From Alloacidobacterium dinghuense (lineage in GTDB: Bacteria; Acidobacteriota; Terriglobia; Terriglobales; Acidobacteriaceae), in the NCBI RefSeq assembly GCF_014274465.1, contig NZ_CP060394.1, positions 2,604,001 to 2,668,000 on the forward strand: DNA of 64,000 bases. The letters are read 5' to 3'. Both the position numbers and the translations under genes were made by a program. The notes below the pieces were generated by a model. It was given only the letters and a program-made list of their open reading frames with translations. It was not told where the DNA came from and searched no databases. Shown one piece after another: positions 52,371-61,985 of this stretch (its first letter is position 1; each line of letters begins with the position of its first letter).

Positions 52371-52943
52371 TTAGCGGACCACCGCGTAGGTGGTCAGATA
52401 TTCCTTGCTCACTGTCACGTAGCCATCGCGGGCGACACGCTTGCCGCGTTCGCGATAGCTCGCCTCGTCGAGCGGCTGCAGGGTCGCCAGGCCATCGACG
52501 TAGCGGTTGTACATGCAGAAGGCCGCGGCGATCAGAACGGTGTCGTGAATCTCGATATCTGTTGCGCCCTGGCTGCGCGCGACTTCCACATCTTCGGCAG
52601 TGACGTGCTTGCCGCCCTTCTGGACCTTTCCGGCGATTACCAGCAGTGCCTTCAGCTTGTCAGAAATGTCGGCGTGTTGAAAATCAGCCTTGACGCGCTT
52701 CACCAACTCTTCGTCGTCATTCAAGTGGGCTGCGGCAATTGCACCGTGACTCATCTGGCAGTAGTAGCAGTCATTCAGATAAGAGACATACGTCGCGATG
52801 AGTTCGCGTTCACCGGGCGTCAACGAGTGCGGATCACGCAGCAAGACTTCGACCAATTCATTCAGGGGCTTTGCTGTTTCCGGACGGAAAGCCATTGCGC
52901 TACGAATACCGGGCAGTTCTTTGGGCAAGTTGATGTGAGGCAT
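52371..52943 (-). CDS. AhpD-like carboxymuconolactone-decarboxylase-family peroxidase, 190 aa
   Basis: Paralogue of 51800-52357 with the same start (MPHINLPKELPGI) and a redox motif of LNDCYYCQMSHGAIA. Long identical stretches (KVQKGGKHVTA, VEIHDTVLIAAAFCMYNRYVDG-like) show tandem duplication rather than distant kinship. AAAGGA precedes ATG 52943. It lies 15 nt after the amino-acid permease gene. Confidence 0.88.
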   Translation of the reverse strand: MPHINLPKELPGIRSAMAFRPETAKPLNELVEVLLRDPHSLTPGERELIATYVSYLNDCYYCQMSHGAIAAAHLNDDEELVKRVKADFQHADISDKLKALLVIAGKVQKGGKHVTAEDVEVARSQGATDIEIHDTVLIAAAFCMYNRYVDGLATLQPLDEASYRERGKRVARDGYVTVSKEYLTTYAVVR

Positions 52944-52958
52944 TTTTCAAAAATCCTT

Positions 52959-54308
52959 TCAGAGAAGAGAAGATTCGGCGGCCTCGGTGGCCGTTACGGG
53001 TCTGGCTGAGATAAGCCAGCGTCGCAGCAGATCGCCGCACAACACAACGGCAACTCCGATGAGCGCGGGCACGGGATCATGCATAAGGATAAGCAGCGCA
53101 ATGATGCCGCTGCCCACAAGAAATACGATGGGAGCCAAGGGATACCACCAGCGACGGACCGGCTCTTTCAGACGGAACAATGACGCGGCGGAAAGCGAGA
53201 GGAAGCAAATCGCGGAAAAGATGATGTAAGCGAGGATGCGGTCAAAGGCTCCAAAGCATAGCACCAGCAGCGCGCCGCCCATCTGGAGCAAAACGGCGTT
53301 CGCAGGCGTTCCAAAGCGCGGATGCAACCGCCCAAACACCGAGAAGAAGGCACCGTCTCTCGCCATCGCATAATAGACTCGCGGCACGACCATCGTGAGC
53401 GCCATCAATCCGCCGATAACAGAAAGCAGGACGCACGCCGAGAGGACTTTCCCGCCTGCGGATCCAAAGAGCGCCTGCCCAAACTGCGCCACGAAGGCTG
53501 TATTGGAAACAATGCGCTCCAGCGGTACTACCAATAGAAATGCAAAGCTGACGAGCAGATATACGGCCGTAACCAGCAGCACGCCGCAAACAAAGGCAAG
53601 GGGCAGCGTGCGCTTTGGATTCTTGACCTCACCGGCTAGTTTGCCCGCTTCCCACCATCCACCGAAGCTGAAGAACGCGTTGACTGTGGCTCCGGCGATG
53701 GCTCCAAAAAGTGCTTCAGAGCCGGGCCGCCGCGTGGTTAGTGGCAGCAGGTTCGCAGTCGAAGCGTGACCGGAAACAAACGCCCAGGCTACCAGCGCGA
53801 AGAGCACAGCAATTTTCACCAGATTTGCAGTAGCCATTACGCGGCTGCTCAGGCGCGTTCCCACATAGTTGATGATGCCGAGAGATATCAGGATCGCCGC
53901 TGGCAGCAACGTTGCGGTTCGCGGTGAAACCGTAACAATGGATTGCACGTAAGGCACGGCACCGACTGAGAGAGCTGCGGCCAGTCCCGGATCGATCACC
54001 GCAGCCGACATCCATCCGTAAAGAAAGGCGACGCGGCTGCCGTATCCTTCGCGCAGATAAACATACTCTCCGCCGGCCTGAGGAAACCGCACGGCGAGTT
54101 CCGAATAACAAAGCGCGCCGCTGATGGCGACCAGCGCCATGCCGCACCAAACCGCAGCCAGCAGGAGCGGCGAGCCCAAGGACTTCGCCATCGCCGCCGG
54201 TGTCAGAAAGATGCCTAGCGCAATCGACTCGCCGGTGACGACAGCAACGGCGGAGGCCAATCCCATCTGTCTACCGAGTTTCGCCTGGCCTGGTAGTTCC
54301 ATTCGCAT
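52959..54308 (-). CDS. APC-superfamily amino-acid permease, 449 aa
   Basis: An inner-membrane transporter with about 12 hydrophobic segments. The first helices show LASAVAVVTGESIALGIFLTP, and the next SELAVRFPQAGGEYVYLREGYGSRVAFLYGWMS, a common APC pattern. FFSFGGWWEAGKLAGEVKNPKRTLPLA matches the family helix 6 region. The substrate is probably an amino acid or amine. It is first in an operon with two AhpD-like proteins, an association that might link uptake to oxidative stress; that is inference. Confidence 0.9.
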   Translation of the reverse strand: MRMELPGQAKLGRQMGLASAVAVVTGESIALGIFLTPAAMAKSLGSPLLLAAVWCGMALVAISGALCYSELAVRFPQAGGEYVYLREGYGSRVAFLYGWMSAAVIDPGLAAALSVGAVPYVQSIVTVSPRTATLLPAAILISLGIINYVGTRLSSRVMATANLVKIAVLFALVAWAFVSGHASTANLLPLTTRRPGSEALFGAIAGATVNAFFSFGGWWEAGKLAGEVKNPKRTLPLAFVCGVLLVTAVYLLVSFAFLLVVPLERIVSNTAFVAQFGQALFGSAGGKVLSACVLLSVIGGLMALTMVVPRVYYAMARDGAFFSVFGRLHPRFGTPANAVLLQMGGALLVLCFGAFDRILAYIIFSAICFLSLSAASLFRLKEPVRRWWYPLAPIVFLVGSGIIALLILMHDPVPALIGVAVVLCGDLLRRWLISARPVTATEAAESSLL

Positions 54309-54381
54309 GCCATCCTACGGGGAAAGGCATGACGCTGGCATCCACCAAAAGTTTGAAACGGGCGGTTGCTGCGGAAAAGAG

Positions 54382-55620
54382 TTATTCGTAGCGCAGCGCT
54401 TCGATCGGATTCAGATTGGCCGCTTTGATTGCAGGAATCATGCCGCTCACCATGCCGACGACAATCAGAATTCCGGTCGCAACAATCACAATCATCGGTG
54501 AGATGAGCAGGCGGATGTCCGCGGCCTCGGCATTCGCAGCAAGAGCGCTGTAAAACGTGATGCGTCCCACTGCGATAGAGACAGCATATGCGAGCACGAT
54601 GCCAATCGCGCCGCCAACCCCGGTGATCACCAAGGCCTCGGCCATAAATTGGATCAGGATATGGCGCTTGCGCGCGCCAAGCGCTTTTTCAATACCGATT
54701 TCACGCGTGCGCTGCTGCACGGCGACCAACATGATGTTCATCAGTCCAATGCCGGCGATGCCCAGCGTTAGCGCGCCAATAAACAGGAGCAGCACCTGCA
54801 GCGCAAGTGTGAGCATGCGGAACTGCTTTAACTGCTCCATCAGATTCGCAACAAAAATGGCATTGTGATCCGACGGCCGGAAATTGTGTGCCGCTGCAAG
54901 CGTGTTGCGAATCGCCTGCTCCACGACCATGTGGTTGCCGGTATAGTTCAGCCAGATGCCGTCCAGGTATTTCAGATCCTTGATGTCCCCCATGGTATTG
55001 AGGGGCACATATATCTGGCGGTTGATATCGTCGTCTCCCTCCTGCATCTTTGGCTTGAGAACGCCGATAATCGTAAAACTGATGCCATTCAAACGGACAC
55101 GCTGCCCGACCGCATATTCTCCGGAGAAGAGCTTGGTCTTGGCCTCCGAGCCGACAACAGCAACATGACTGCGCTGCTGATCGTCCAGATCTGTGAAAAA
55201 TCTACCCGAATCCACATCGAACTTGAGAATGTCCTGAATCTGCGGGCGGTAGCCAATCACCGACCAGGTATAGGTGTGCAGATCATTCGCAACAGGAACA
55301 TCTTTGGAGATCATCGGCGAGATATGCTGCAGATTCGGCACCATGGTCCACAGGCGGTCCACATCCTCCTGCGTAAAGCGCACCTGCACACCTGCCTTTG
55401 TGCCCCCAGCCTGCTCACTCGTCCTTCCCGGAAACACACCGATCATCTGCGTGCCCCACTGCGCGAAGATGGCTTCAATCGCCGCCCCAAATCCTGCGCC
55501 GTACGCCAGCAACAGAACCACGGTGGCAATGCCCCAGGCCATGCCGACAATCGTGATCGTCGTGCGCCGACGGTTGTAGACCATCGCCTCATAAGCCTGT
55601 CCCCAGAGATCGCGCAGCAT
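54382..55620 (-). CDS. MacB-like ABC transporter permease, 412 aa
   Basis: A four-helix permease of the MacB type: N-terminal helix (RRRTTITIVGMAWGIATVVLLLAYGAGFG), a periplasmic MacB_PCD domain of about 230 residues, then three helices with the FtsX block (LTLGIAGIGLMNIMLVAVQQRTREIGIEKALGARKRHILIQF) and the terminal MIPAIKAANLNPIEALRYE. No ATPase is fused or adjacent. It follows a paralogous permease by 9 nt, so the two may form a heterodimer with an ATPase encoded elsewhere. Confidence 0.9.
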   Translation of the reverse strand: MLRDLWGQAYEAMVYNRRRTTITIVGMAWGIATVVLLLAYGAGFGAAIEAIFAQWGTQMIGVFPGRTSEQAGGTKAGVQVRFTQEDVDRLWTMVPNLQHISPMISKDVPVANDLHTYTWSVIGYRPQIQDILKFDVDSGRFFTDLDDQQRSHVAVVGSEAKTKLFSGEYAVGQRVRLNGISFTIIGVLKPKMQEGDDDINRQIYVPLNTMGDIKDLKYLDGIWLNYTGNHMVVEQAIRNTLAAAHNFRPSDHNAIFVANLMEQLKQFRMLTLALQVLLLFIGALTLGIAGIGLMNIMLVAVQQRTREIGIEKALGARKRHILIQFMAEALVITGVGGAIGIVLAYAVSIAVGRITFYSALAANAEAADIRLLISPMIVIVATGILIVVGMVSGMIPAIKAANLNPIEALRYE

Positions 55621-55629
55621 GTTGACTCC

Positions 55630-56907
55630 TTATTCGCGCCGTAGCGCTTCCACGGGTTCTAGCGCAGCAGCCTTGCCCGCCGGGTACAAGCCCGCGATGA
55701 TTCCGCTCACACTGAGCGAAAGAAGCGCGAGCGCCGCCGACCACGGCACCAGTCTCGGCGGATCGAAACCCGGCATGCTATTTCCCAAAGTACTCTGGAG
55801 CACGTACATCAAGAGCGCTGATCCACCAATGCCAATCAGCCCGCTCACTCCTGTCAGCAACAGTCCTTCAAGGAAAAACTGCGTCATGATGCTACGCGAG
55901 GTTGCGCCGAGCGCCTTGCGCAAACCGATCTCGCGTGTCCGCTCGCTCACTGAAACCAGCATGATGTTGATAATGCCGACGGCGCCCAGAGCCAATGTCA
56001 CAATACCGACTCCGCCGAGGAAGACATCCATCGCCGTCCATATCTTGCCCACCATCTGCTCTTCCTTGATGGTGTCCCATTCGTTGAACGCGTCTTTTGA
56101 ACCAGGATCGAAGCCGTGCCGCTTGGCGATAATCTCATGCACCTGCCGCATTGCCGCGGCATTCTCGCCGCGAATTCGCGGCTGATATTGAATCGAAGTC
56201 ACCGAATCCGCAGGAATGTTTTCGCCCTTTAACGGAAACATCTCAAGCATGGTGGAGAGTGGAATGTAGATTTTCTGATTATCGTTATCGTTGTTGCCCC
56301 GTCCCGTCTTGTCGGCAATGCCGACGACCACGAAGTTCGAACCGTTCAAAAGCACCGTCTCACCCAGTGCCGGACGCCCCGGAAACAACAGTTTCGCGCT
56401 CTTGTCGCCCAGCACGATGACTCGGCGCCGGTCGCGCAAGTCGGCATCGTTGATGAAACGACCTTCCCGGATGGGCATAAAACGGATGCCGCTGTAGTTG
56501 GGCTCGGCCCCAATCGCCTGTCCCCCCGCGCTCTCGTAAGCGCTCTGCTGCTTGATGTCGTTGCGATTGATAAATGCAGTGGCGTTACGCACCTCAGAAG
56601 CCTGCGAGCGAATCGCATCCGCATCGGAGAGCGTCAGGTTATACGGCCGCATCCCGGTGTGCTGATTCGCCACCGCCGGAATCGTTCCGCCCCACATCAT
56701 GATGAGGTCGTTGCCGAGCGTCGCCAACTGCCGTCGCTGGCCTGAGCGGAAACCTTCGCCCACGCTGATAAGCAGCAGCATCGAGCCAACACCCCAGGCA
56801 ATGCCAAACATGGTCAGGAATGAGCGAAGCTTGTTCGCCCAAATGGCACGGAATACCTGCCCGAAAATATCTTCGACGTTCTGCATCTTATAGCCGGAAG
56901 TACGCAT
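55630..56907 (-). CDS. MacB-like ABC transporter permease, 425 aa
   Basis: Same architecture as the downstream gene: N-terminal helix (NKLRSFLTMFGIAWGVGSMLLLISVGEGF), MacB-like periplasmic domain, FtsX block (LALGAVGIINIMLVSVSERTREIGLRKALGATSRSIM) and the end LYPAGKAAALEPVEALRRE. ATG 56907 has GGGAG 7 nt upstream; ATG 56886 has none. First of a two-gene operon lacking its ATPase. Confidence 0.9.
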   Translation of the reverse strand: MRTSGYKMQNVEDIFGQVFRAIWANKLRSFLTMFGIAWGVGSMLLLISVGEGFRSGQRRQLATLGNDLIMMWGGTIPAVANQHTGMRPYNLTLSDADAIRSQASEVRNATAFINRNDIKQQSAYESAGGQAIGAEPNYSGIRFMPIREGRFINDADLRDRRRVIVLGDKSAKLLFPGRPALGETVLLNGSNFVVVGIADKTGRGNNDNDNQKIYIPLSTMLEMFPLKGENIPADSVTSIQYQPRIRGENAAAMRQVHEIIAKRHGFDPGSKDAFNEWDTIKEEQMVGKIWTAMDVFLGGVGIVTLALGAVGIINIMLVSVSERTREIGLRKALGATSRSIMTQFFLEGLLLTGVSGLIGIGGSALLMYVLQSTLGNSMPGFDPPRLVPWSAALALLSLSVSGIIAGLYPAGKAAALEPVEALRRE

Positions 56908-57065
56908 CCGGCTGCTCCCAGGTTCCCCGGCTTTTAGACGAGCCGGAAAGAAAAATGGTTCGGGAGCAATCTCTGTAGTCTTAAGTTACGTCTTATTCCG
57001 GCCAATACGAAATGCCGATCCCCCGTCGGGGCCGCAAAATCACAGCTTAAAAACCCGCTTCCAGG
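56908..57065. other. Intergenic region upstream of the MacB-like operon
   Basis: No gene seen. It separates the end of the small ORF at 57066 from the permease operon, and must hold the permease promoter, which I cannot place. No obvious hairpin with T-run was found. Confidence 0.3.
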
Positions 57066-57248
57066 CTATTTGCCTTGCAGGGAGGAAATCACTGCCTCCA
57101 CACTCGGCTGGGCATTCTTAAGATAGTCGCTGACGCGCTTCCTTTCTTCAGGGGTAAGCGTCTGAGCGAGGGCAAGCACGCGGCGCAGGGTAACGGACAC
57201 ATCGTCAACATAGTTCATCAATCGAATAGCTTCGCCGGAAAGGGGCAT
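57066..57248 (-). CDS. Small hypothetical protein, 60 aa
   Basis: Begins at ATG 57248 with a GAGGA ribosome site about 5 nt upstream; the frame is open further but those codons are less plausible. The sequence (PLSGEAIRLMNYVDDVSVTL, then ALAQTLTPEERKRVSDYLKN) is helical, soluble and of mixed charge. I do not recognise it. It is divergent from treY, with 117 nt between them. The good ribosome site supports a real gene. Confidence 0.5.
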   Translation of the reverse strand: MPLSGEAIRLMNYVDDVSVTLRRVLALAQTLTPEERKRVSDYLKNAQPSVEAVISSLQGK

Positions 57249-57365
57249 CACTTCCTCGTTATCTTTGATCTCCTTTCTATTGTCTCCGCGACACTCGGTT
57301 TCGTAAAGTCGCAGGCCTGAAAACTGCTCAGTCTGTTTCTGCATCCAAGAGACGTACCTGCCAAC

Positions 57366-60338
57366 ATGTCTGACATCAAGGAATGCATTGATCAGGTAGT
57401 GCACAGCGACGCACGCGCGCCTCTATCGACCTATCGCGTGCAGATGCACTCTCAATTCACGTTTGCCGACGCGCAAAAGATTCTGCCGTACCTCGAACGG
57501 CTTGGGATCAGCGACCTGTACAGCTCACCCATTTTCGAAGCTCGCCCGGGAAGCCAACATGGATATGACGTGATCCGGCACGATCGCCTGAATCCGGAAC
57601 TTGGCGGCGACGATGGCTTCAGCGAGCTTTCTTGCGCACTGCGCGTAGCCAACATGGGCCTGCTGCTCGATATCGTGCCCAACCACATGGGCATTAGTAA
57701 CAACTCGGTGTGGTGGCAGGACGTGTTGGAAAATGGTCGCGCTTCAGAACATGCAACTTTTTTCGATATCGAATGGGAGCCGCTCAAGCCCGACATGCGC
57801 GGCAAACTCCTGCTTCCTATTCTTGGCAAACAGTACGGCGAGGAGCTTGAGGACAAAAAGATCCAGGTCGCTTTTGAAGATGGCCACTCTCGCATTCGTT
57901 ACTACGAACACATATTTCCGATCGCTCCGCGCACCATTCCGCTGCTTTTTCCCGAAGAAGACGACAGCAAAGACGGCGTACCGCAATCGTTTCGCGATCT
58001 GCTGAAAGAGCTGGCTCACATTCCTCCGCACGACACAGCGGACCCGAATCTTGCAATACAGCGTCGCGCGCAGCTGGCCGATCTTCGCCCCCGGCTGCAG
58101 CAAGCGCTGCTGTCGGCTGAGCTGCAACCGGCCCTCAAACGGGCTGAAGAGCGCGTGAACGGAGTCGAAGGCAAGCCTGAGAGCTTCGATCTGCTTCATG
58201 CCCTGCTTGAAATCCAGCCCTACAGGCTTGCGTACTGGCGCGTATCGGGGGAAGAGATCAACTACCGCCGCTTTTTCGATGTTAACGATCTGGTTGGCCT
58301 GCGCATGGAAGATCCCGAAGCTTTTGCGCAGACGCACTCACTCGTTCGTAAGCTACTGGCAACGCAACAGGTCACCGGCTTACGCATCGATCACTGCGAT
58401 GGCATGTTCAATCCGCGCCAATATCTCATCCGGCTGCAGTTGCTTTATGTCGCCAGCCAGTGCGCGGGGCCAACGGCAAAAGATCCAGTTGGCGAAAACG
58501 GAATTGAACTGGAGATACGCGAGGCGCTCCACGGCTATGACTGGACAGAGAGCCGGGGGCCACTCTATACGGTGGTCGAAAAGGTCCTTGAGCCGCGAGA
58601 AGCTCTTCCCCGCGAGTGGCCGGTGAGCGGAACGACCGGATACGACTTCCTTCACCTCGTAAATCATGTTTTCATCCAGCCGCAGAATGAGACACGTTTT
58701 GATGCGCTCTACACGAAGATCCTGGGACGTGAAGTTGATCCCAGCGAGCTGATTTATCGCTCCAAGCTGCAGGTCATGCAGACGTCGCTGGCCAGTGAAG
58801 TGTATGTACTCATCAATCTGCTCAATCATCTGGCATCGAACGATCGCAGAGCGCGTGACTTCACCGAGAGCATACTCGAAAGCGTCATCCGCGAGACGAT
58901 CGCATGCTTCGCCGTGTATCGAACGTACTTTGATGATCGCGGCCAATACACGGAGCGCGACATTGCCTTCATTGCTCAGGCAATCTGGCGCGCAAAGTAT
59001 CGCAACCCGGATATCGACGTGTCCGCTTTCGAATTCCTCCAGAACACGCTTTTGCTGGGAGATCCGAACGACGAGAAATATCCTGCGCGCCTTTATTTCG
59101 CGTTGAAGTTTCAGCAACTCACCGGCCCGGTAATGGCAAAGGGTGTCGAAGACACGGCCTTCTACGTCTACACTCGATTTCTCTCGGCAAATGAAGTTGG
59201 CAGTTCGATCAAGGCCTTCGGCATTTCCAGCGATCTCTTCCACGCCACCAATCAGGATCGCCTGCTGAACACGCCCGATACCATGCTGGCGACGTCAACC
59301 CATGACACGAAGCGGAGCGAGGATGTGCGCAACCGTCTCAACGTGCTTTCTGAAATGCCCACGCAATGGTCTTCCATCATCCGGCGCTGGGTCCGCATGA
59401 ACGCGAGGCACAAGGGCAAGCTGGCGGATGGCCGCATCGCTCCCGATGCGAATGAGGAATACCTGATCTACCAGACCATCATTGGTGCGTGGCCGTGGCA
59501 GATGGAAACGATGGATGATCGTGAAGATTTTCTGGAGCGGGTCAAACAATACTGCGCAAAGGCCCTGAATGAAGCCAAAGTCAATCTCAGCTGGATCAAT
59601 CCGAACCCGGCATATCTTGAAGCAGTGAACAACTTCCTGACTGCGATTCTGCTGCCGGAAGAACGCGCGCGGGAAACACGTTTCGTACAAACACTGAAGG
59701 CGGTCCTTCCCGCGCTGCAACTCTTCGGAGCGGTCAACTCACTTGCGCAGGTGGTGCTCAAGATTGCATCTCCGGGCGTGCCCGACTTTTATCAGGGCAG
59801 CGAACTTTGGGATCTGAGTCTCGTCGATCCTGATAACCGTCGTCCTGTCGATTACGCCCTCCGACAACAGACTCTCGATGGATTGCTGGAACTGCACGAG
59901 CGAGAAGGAGCTGCAGCCGTTTGCTCCGAGGTATTGCGCACTTTACATGATGGCCGCATCAAGCTGTGGACCATGCATCGGGCCCTTTGCACACGACGCG
60001 AACTTCATTCTGTTTTCCGTCATGGTGAATACATTCCGCTGAACGTCGAGCAGGAAAAGCACTCAAATGCCATCGCTTTTCTCCGCCAGAGCCGAAGCAC
60101 GAAGCGATCCGTTCTCATTGTGGTTCCGCGCTTCGCATGTTCCCTGACACATGCCAAACCACATCTGCCGCTCGCAGAGGTATGGGATAAGGCTGTGCTT
60201 TCGATTCCGGATCAGACTTTGAGAGAGTTCATCAATGTATTCACCGGGAAGGAGATTCAGGCAGACGAGACATGTCGCCTCAATCTCAGCGACATTTTCG
60301 CTGACTTCCCCGTAGCGATGCTGGTCAGTAAAGCATGA
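57366..60338 (+). CDS. treY: Malto-oligosyltrehalose synthase, 990 aa
   Basis: Converts the reducing end of a malto-oligosaccharide into a trehalose unit. Marks of GH13_26: STYRVQMHSQFTFADAQKILPYLERLGISDLYSSPIFEARPGSQHGYDV, LLLDIVPNHMGI, NYRRFFDVNDLVGLRMED with GLRIDHCDGMFNP (nucleophile Asp), YTVVEKVLEPREALP (acid Glu) and ATSTHDTKRSEDVRNRLN. Length is at the long end of the family. The partner TreZ that releases trehalose is not in the window. malQ is convergent 10 nt downstream. Product trehalose can feed TreS-GlgE. Confidence 0.95.
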   Translation: MSDIKECIDQVVHSDARAPLSTYRVQMHSQFTFADAQKILPYLERLGISDLYSSPIFEARPGSQHGYDVIRHDRLNPELGGDDGFSELSCALRVANMGLLLDIVPNHMGISNNSVWWQDVLENGRASEHATFFDIEWEPLKPDMRGKLLLPILGKQYGEELEDKKIQVAFEDGHSRIRYYEHIFPIAPRTIPLLFPEEDDSKDGVPQSFRDLLKELAHIPPHDTADPNLAIQRRAQLADLRPRLQQALLSAELQPALKRAEERVNGVEGKPESFDLLHALLEIQPYRLAYWRVSGEEINYRRFFDVNDLVGLRMEDPEAFAQTHSLVRKLLATQQVTGLRIDHCDGMFNPRQYLIRLQLLYVASQCAGPTAKDPVGENGIELEIREALHGYDWTESRGPLYTVVEKVLEPREALPREWPVSGTTGYDFLHLVNHVFIQPQNETRFDALYTKILGREVDPSELIYRSKLQVMQTSLASEVYVLINLLNHLASNDRRARDFTESILESVIRETIACFAVYRTYFDDRGQYTERDIAFIAQAIWRAKYRNPDIDVSAFEFLQNTLLLGDPNDEKYPARLYFALKFQQLTGPVMAKGVEDTAFYVYTRFLSANEVGSSIKAFGISSDLFHATNQDRLLNTPDTMLATSTHDTKRSEDVRNRLNVLSEMPTQWSSIIRRWVRMNARHKGKLADGRIAPDANEEYLIYQTIIGAWPWQMETMDDREDFLERVKQYCAKALNEAKVNLSWINPNPAYLEAVNNFLTAILLPEERARETRFVQTLKAVLPALQLFGAVNSLAQVVLKIASPGVPDFYQGSELWDLSLVDPDNRRPVDYALRQQTLDGLLELHEREGAAAVCSEVLRTLHDGRIKLWTMHRALCTRRELHSVFRHGEYIPLNVEQEKHSNAIAFLRQSRSTKRSVLIVVPRFACSLTHAKPHLPLAEVWDKAVLSIPDQTLREFINVFTGKEIQADETCRLNLSDIFADFPVAMLVSKA

Positions 60339-60348
60339 AGGCCGCGTC

Positions 60349-61893
60349 TTACTTCTGAGCAGCTTCGCTCTTTTCTTCCTCTTGAACGCGATCACGATCC
60401 GCAACGAGGGTGAGATCTCCCAGCTTTTTCGCGAGTTCCGGCGTCAGCATTCCCTCGGGGCAACGCCAGCCCCAGTTGTCCCCTGAGCGAGATGGCACAT
60501 TCATCCGGGCCTCTGAGCCAAGCTCCAGAATGTCCTGCAGCGGAAAGAGGCAGATATCGGCAACTGAAGTCGAAGCAGCGCGAATCAGCGGCCACACTAC
60601 TCCTTCGCGGGTTCCTGGATGCACATACGTCTTCACCGCTCCTTTCTCAACCTTGGTCGCGCCATTCTCCCACCAGCCGCGGGTCGTGTCGTTATCATGC
60701 GTGCCGGTGTACACGACGGTGTTCTTCTCGTAACGATGCGGCAGATAGTTGTGCGCTCCGCGATTTGAAAACCCGAACTGAAGAATCCGCATTCCCGGCA
60801 GATTGAACTGTTCGCGCAAAGCATCCACTTCCGGCGTAATCAATCCGAGATCTTCGGCAATGAAAGGAAGCTCGCCGAGCGCCTCCCGCAGCCTTGAAAA
60901 CAAAGCTGCTCCGGGAGCCTTCACCCATTCGCCATTGACCGCCGTATCGTCTTCAGCCGGAATCGACCAGTACGCCTCAAAGCCGCGGAAGTGATCCAGC
61001 CGAATCACATCGTAAAGCGAGTGGGCCCGACGAATGCGATCGATCCACCAATCAAACCCGCGCTCCTCCAGCACATCCCACTTATACAGAGGATTCCCCC
61101 ACCGTTGCCCAGTCGCGCTGAAGTAGTCAGGCGGCACGCCCGAAACGCGAATCGGCGAGAGATCCTCATTCAGGTCGAAGATATCCCGCTGGGTCCAGAC
61201 ATCCGCGCTGTCGTAACTCACAAAAATGGCGACATCTCCAATAAAACGGATATCCCGCTCCGCGCAATAGGCTCGCAATGCCATCCATTGCTCCTCGAAG
61301 GCAAACTGAATGACCTGCTCAATGGCCAGCTCTTCGCCGCTTTCTTTCTCCAGAAGCGAAATCGCATCTGGCTCGTGATATGCGTACTCGTTCCGCCATT
61401 CATTCCAGCAGGCCAGGCTGAACTTCCGCCGCAGCACGTTGTAGTGTGCGTAATTGTTTAGCCATGTGGCATTCGTTCTGCAGTAGGCATCGAAGCGCGT
61501 CCACTGCGCAGACAAATGCAGTTCCTCATGCCGCTGCAGAAAATTCCGTGCTGCTTCCACCAGCAGCGGCATTTTCTTCTTCTCTACGTCATCGAAATGG
61601 ATGTTGCCTGAACGCCCCGGCAGATCGGCGATGCGCTTGCCCTCGATCCATCCCCAATCAGCCAGCTTCTCAAGACTCACGAGCAAAGGATTGCCGGCAA
61701 ACGCGGAGAGCGCCGCATAGGGCGAGCTGCCATATCCTGTCGGGCTGAGGGGAAGCACCTGCCACAGCCGCTGCTTCGCCGCGGCGAGAAAGTCCGCAAA
61801 CTGATATGCGGCAGGACCAAGGTCCCCAATGCCGCCATAAGAAGGCAGCGAAGTGATGTGCAGCAGTATTCCCGATGACCGCTCAAATGACAT
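60349..61893 (-). CDS. malQ: 4-alpha-glucanotransferase (amylomaltase), 514 aa
   Basis: Rearranges alpha-1,4-glucans by disproportionation; GH77, cytoplasmic. Marks: SSGILLHITSLPSYGGIGDLGPAAYQFADFLAAAKQRLWQVLPL at the N-terminus, GYGSSPYAALSAFAGNP, VIRLDHFRGFEAYW with the nucleophile Asp, PFIAEDLGLITPEVDALR (acid Glu) and VYTGTHDNDTTRGWW. Length fits the bacterial amylomaltase. Convergent with treY. It lies downstream of the ppiD gene, separated from it by a terminator. Confidence 0.95.
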   Translation of the reverse strand: MSFERSSGILLHITSLPSYGGIGDLGPAAYQFADFLAAAKQRLWQVLPLSPTGYGSSPYAALSAFAGNPLLVSLEKLADWGWIEGKRIADLPGRSGNIHFDDVEKKKMPLLVEAARNFLQRHEELHLSAQWTRFDAYCRTNATWLNNYAHYNVLRRKFSLACWNEWRNEYAYHEPDAISLLEKESGEELAIEQVIQFAFEEQWMALRAYCAERDIRFIGDVAIFVSYDSADVWTQRDIFDLNEDLSPIRVSGVPPDYFSATGQRWGNPLYKWDVLEERGFDWWIDRIRRAHSLYDVIRLDHFRGFEAYWSIPAEDDTAVNGEWVKAPGAALFSRLREALGELPFIAEDLGLITPEVDALREQFNLPGMRILQFGFSNRGAHNYLPHRYEKNTVVYTGTHDNDTTRGWWENGATKVEKGAVKTYVHPGTREGVVWPLIRAASTSVADICLFPLQDILELGSEARMNVPSRSGDNWGWRCPEGMLTPELAKKLGDLTLVADRDRVQEEEKSEAAQK

Positions 61894-61917
61894 ATCTTTT
61901 TTCCACGCAGCGCTGCC

Positions 61918-61956
61918 AAAAAGGCCCGTGATTCGACAGATTCGAAACCACGGGCC
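61918..61956 (-). terminator. Rho-independent terminator downstream of the PpiD-like gene
   Basis: On the minus strand GGCCCGTG (61949-61956), an 18-nt loop, CACGGGCC (61923-61930), then TTTTT (61918-61922). It lies 30 nt after the foldase stop and before malQ. Confidence 0.8.
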
Positions 61957-61985
61957 CTCGTTGCTCTCTGTTTGTAATTACATCG

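Noticed and set aside
58380-59243. 287-codon reading frame antisense to treY
   Set aside because: treY motifs are continuous through this region; no motif in the antisense frame.
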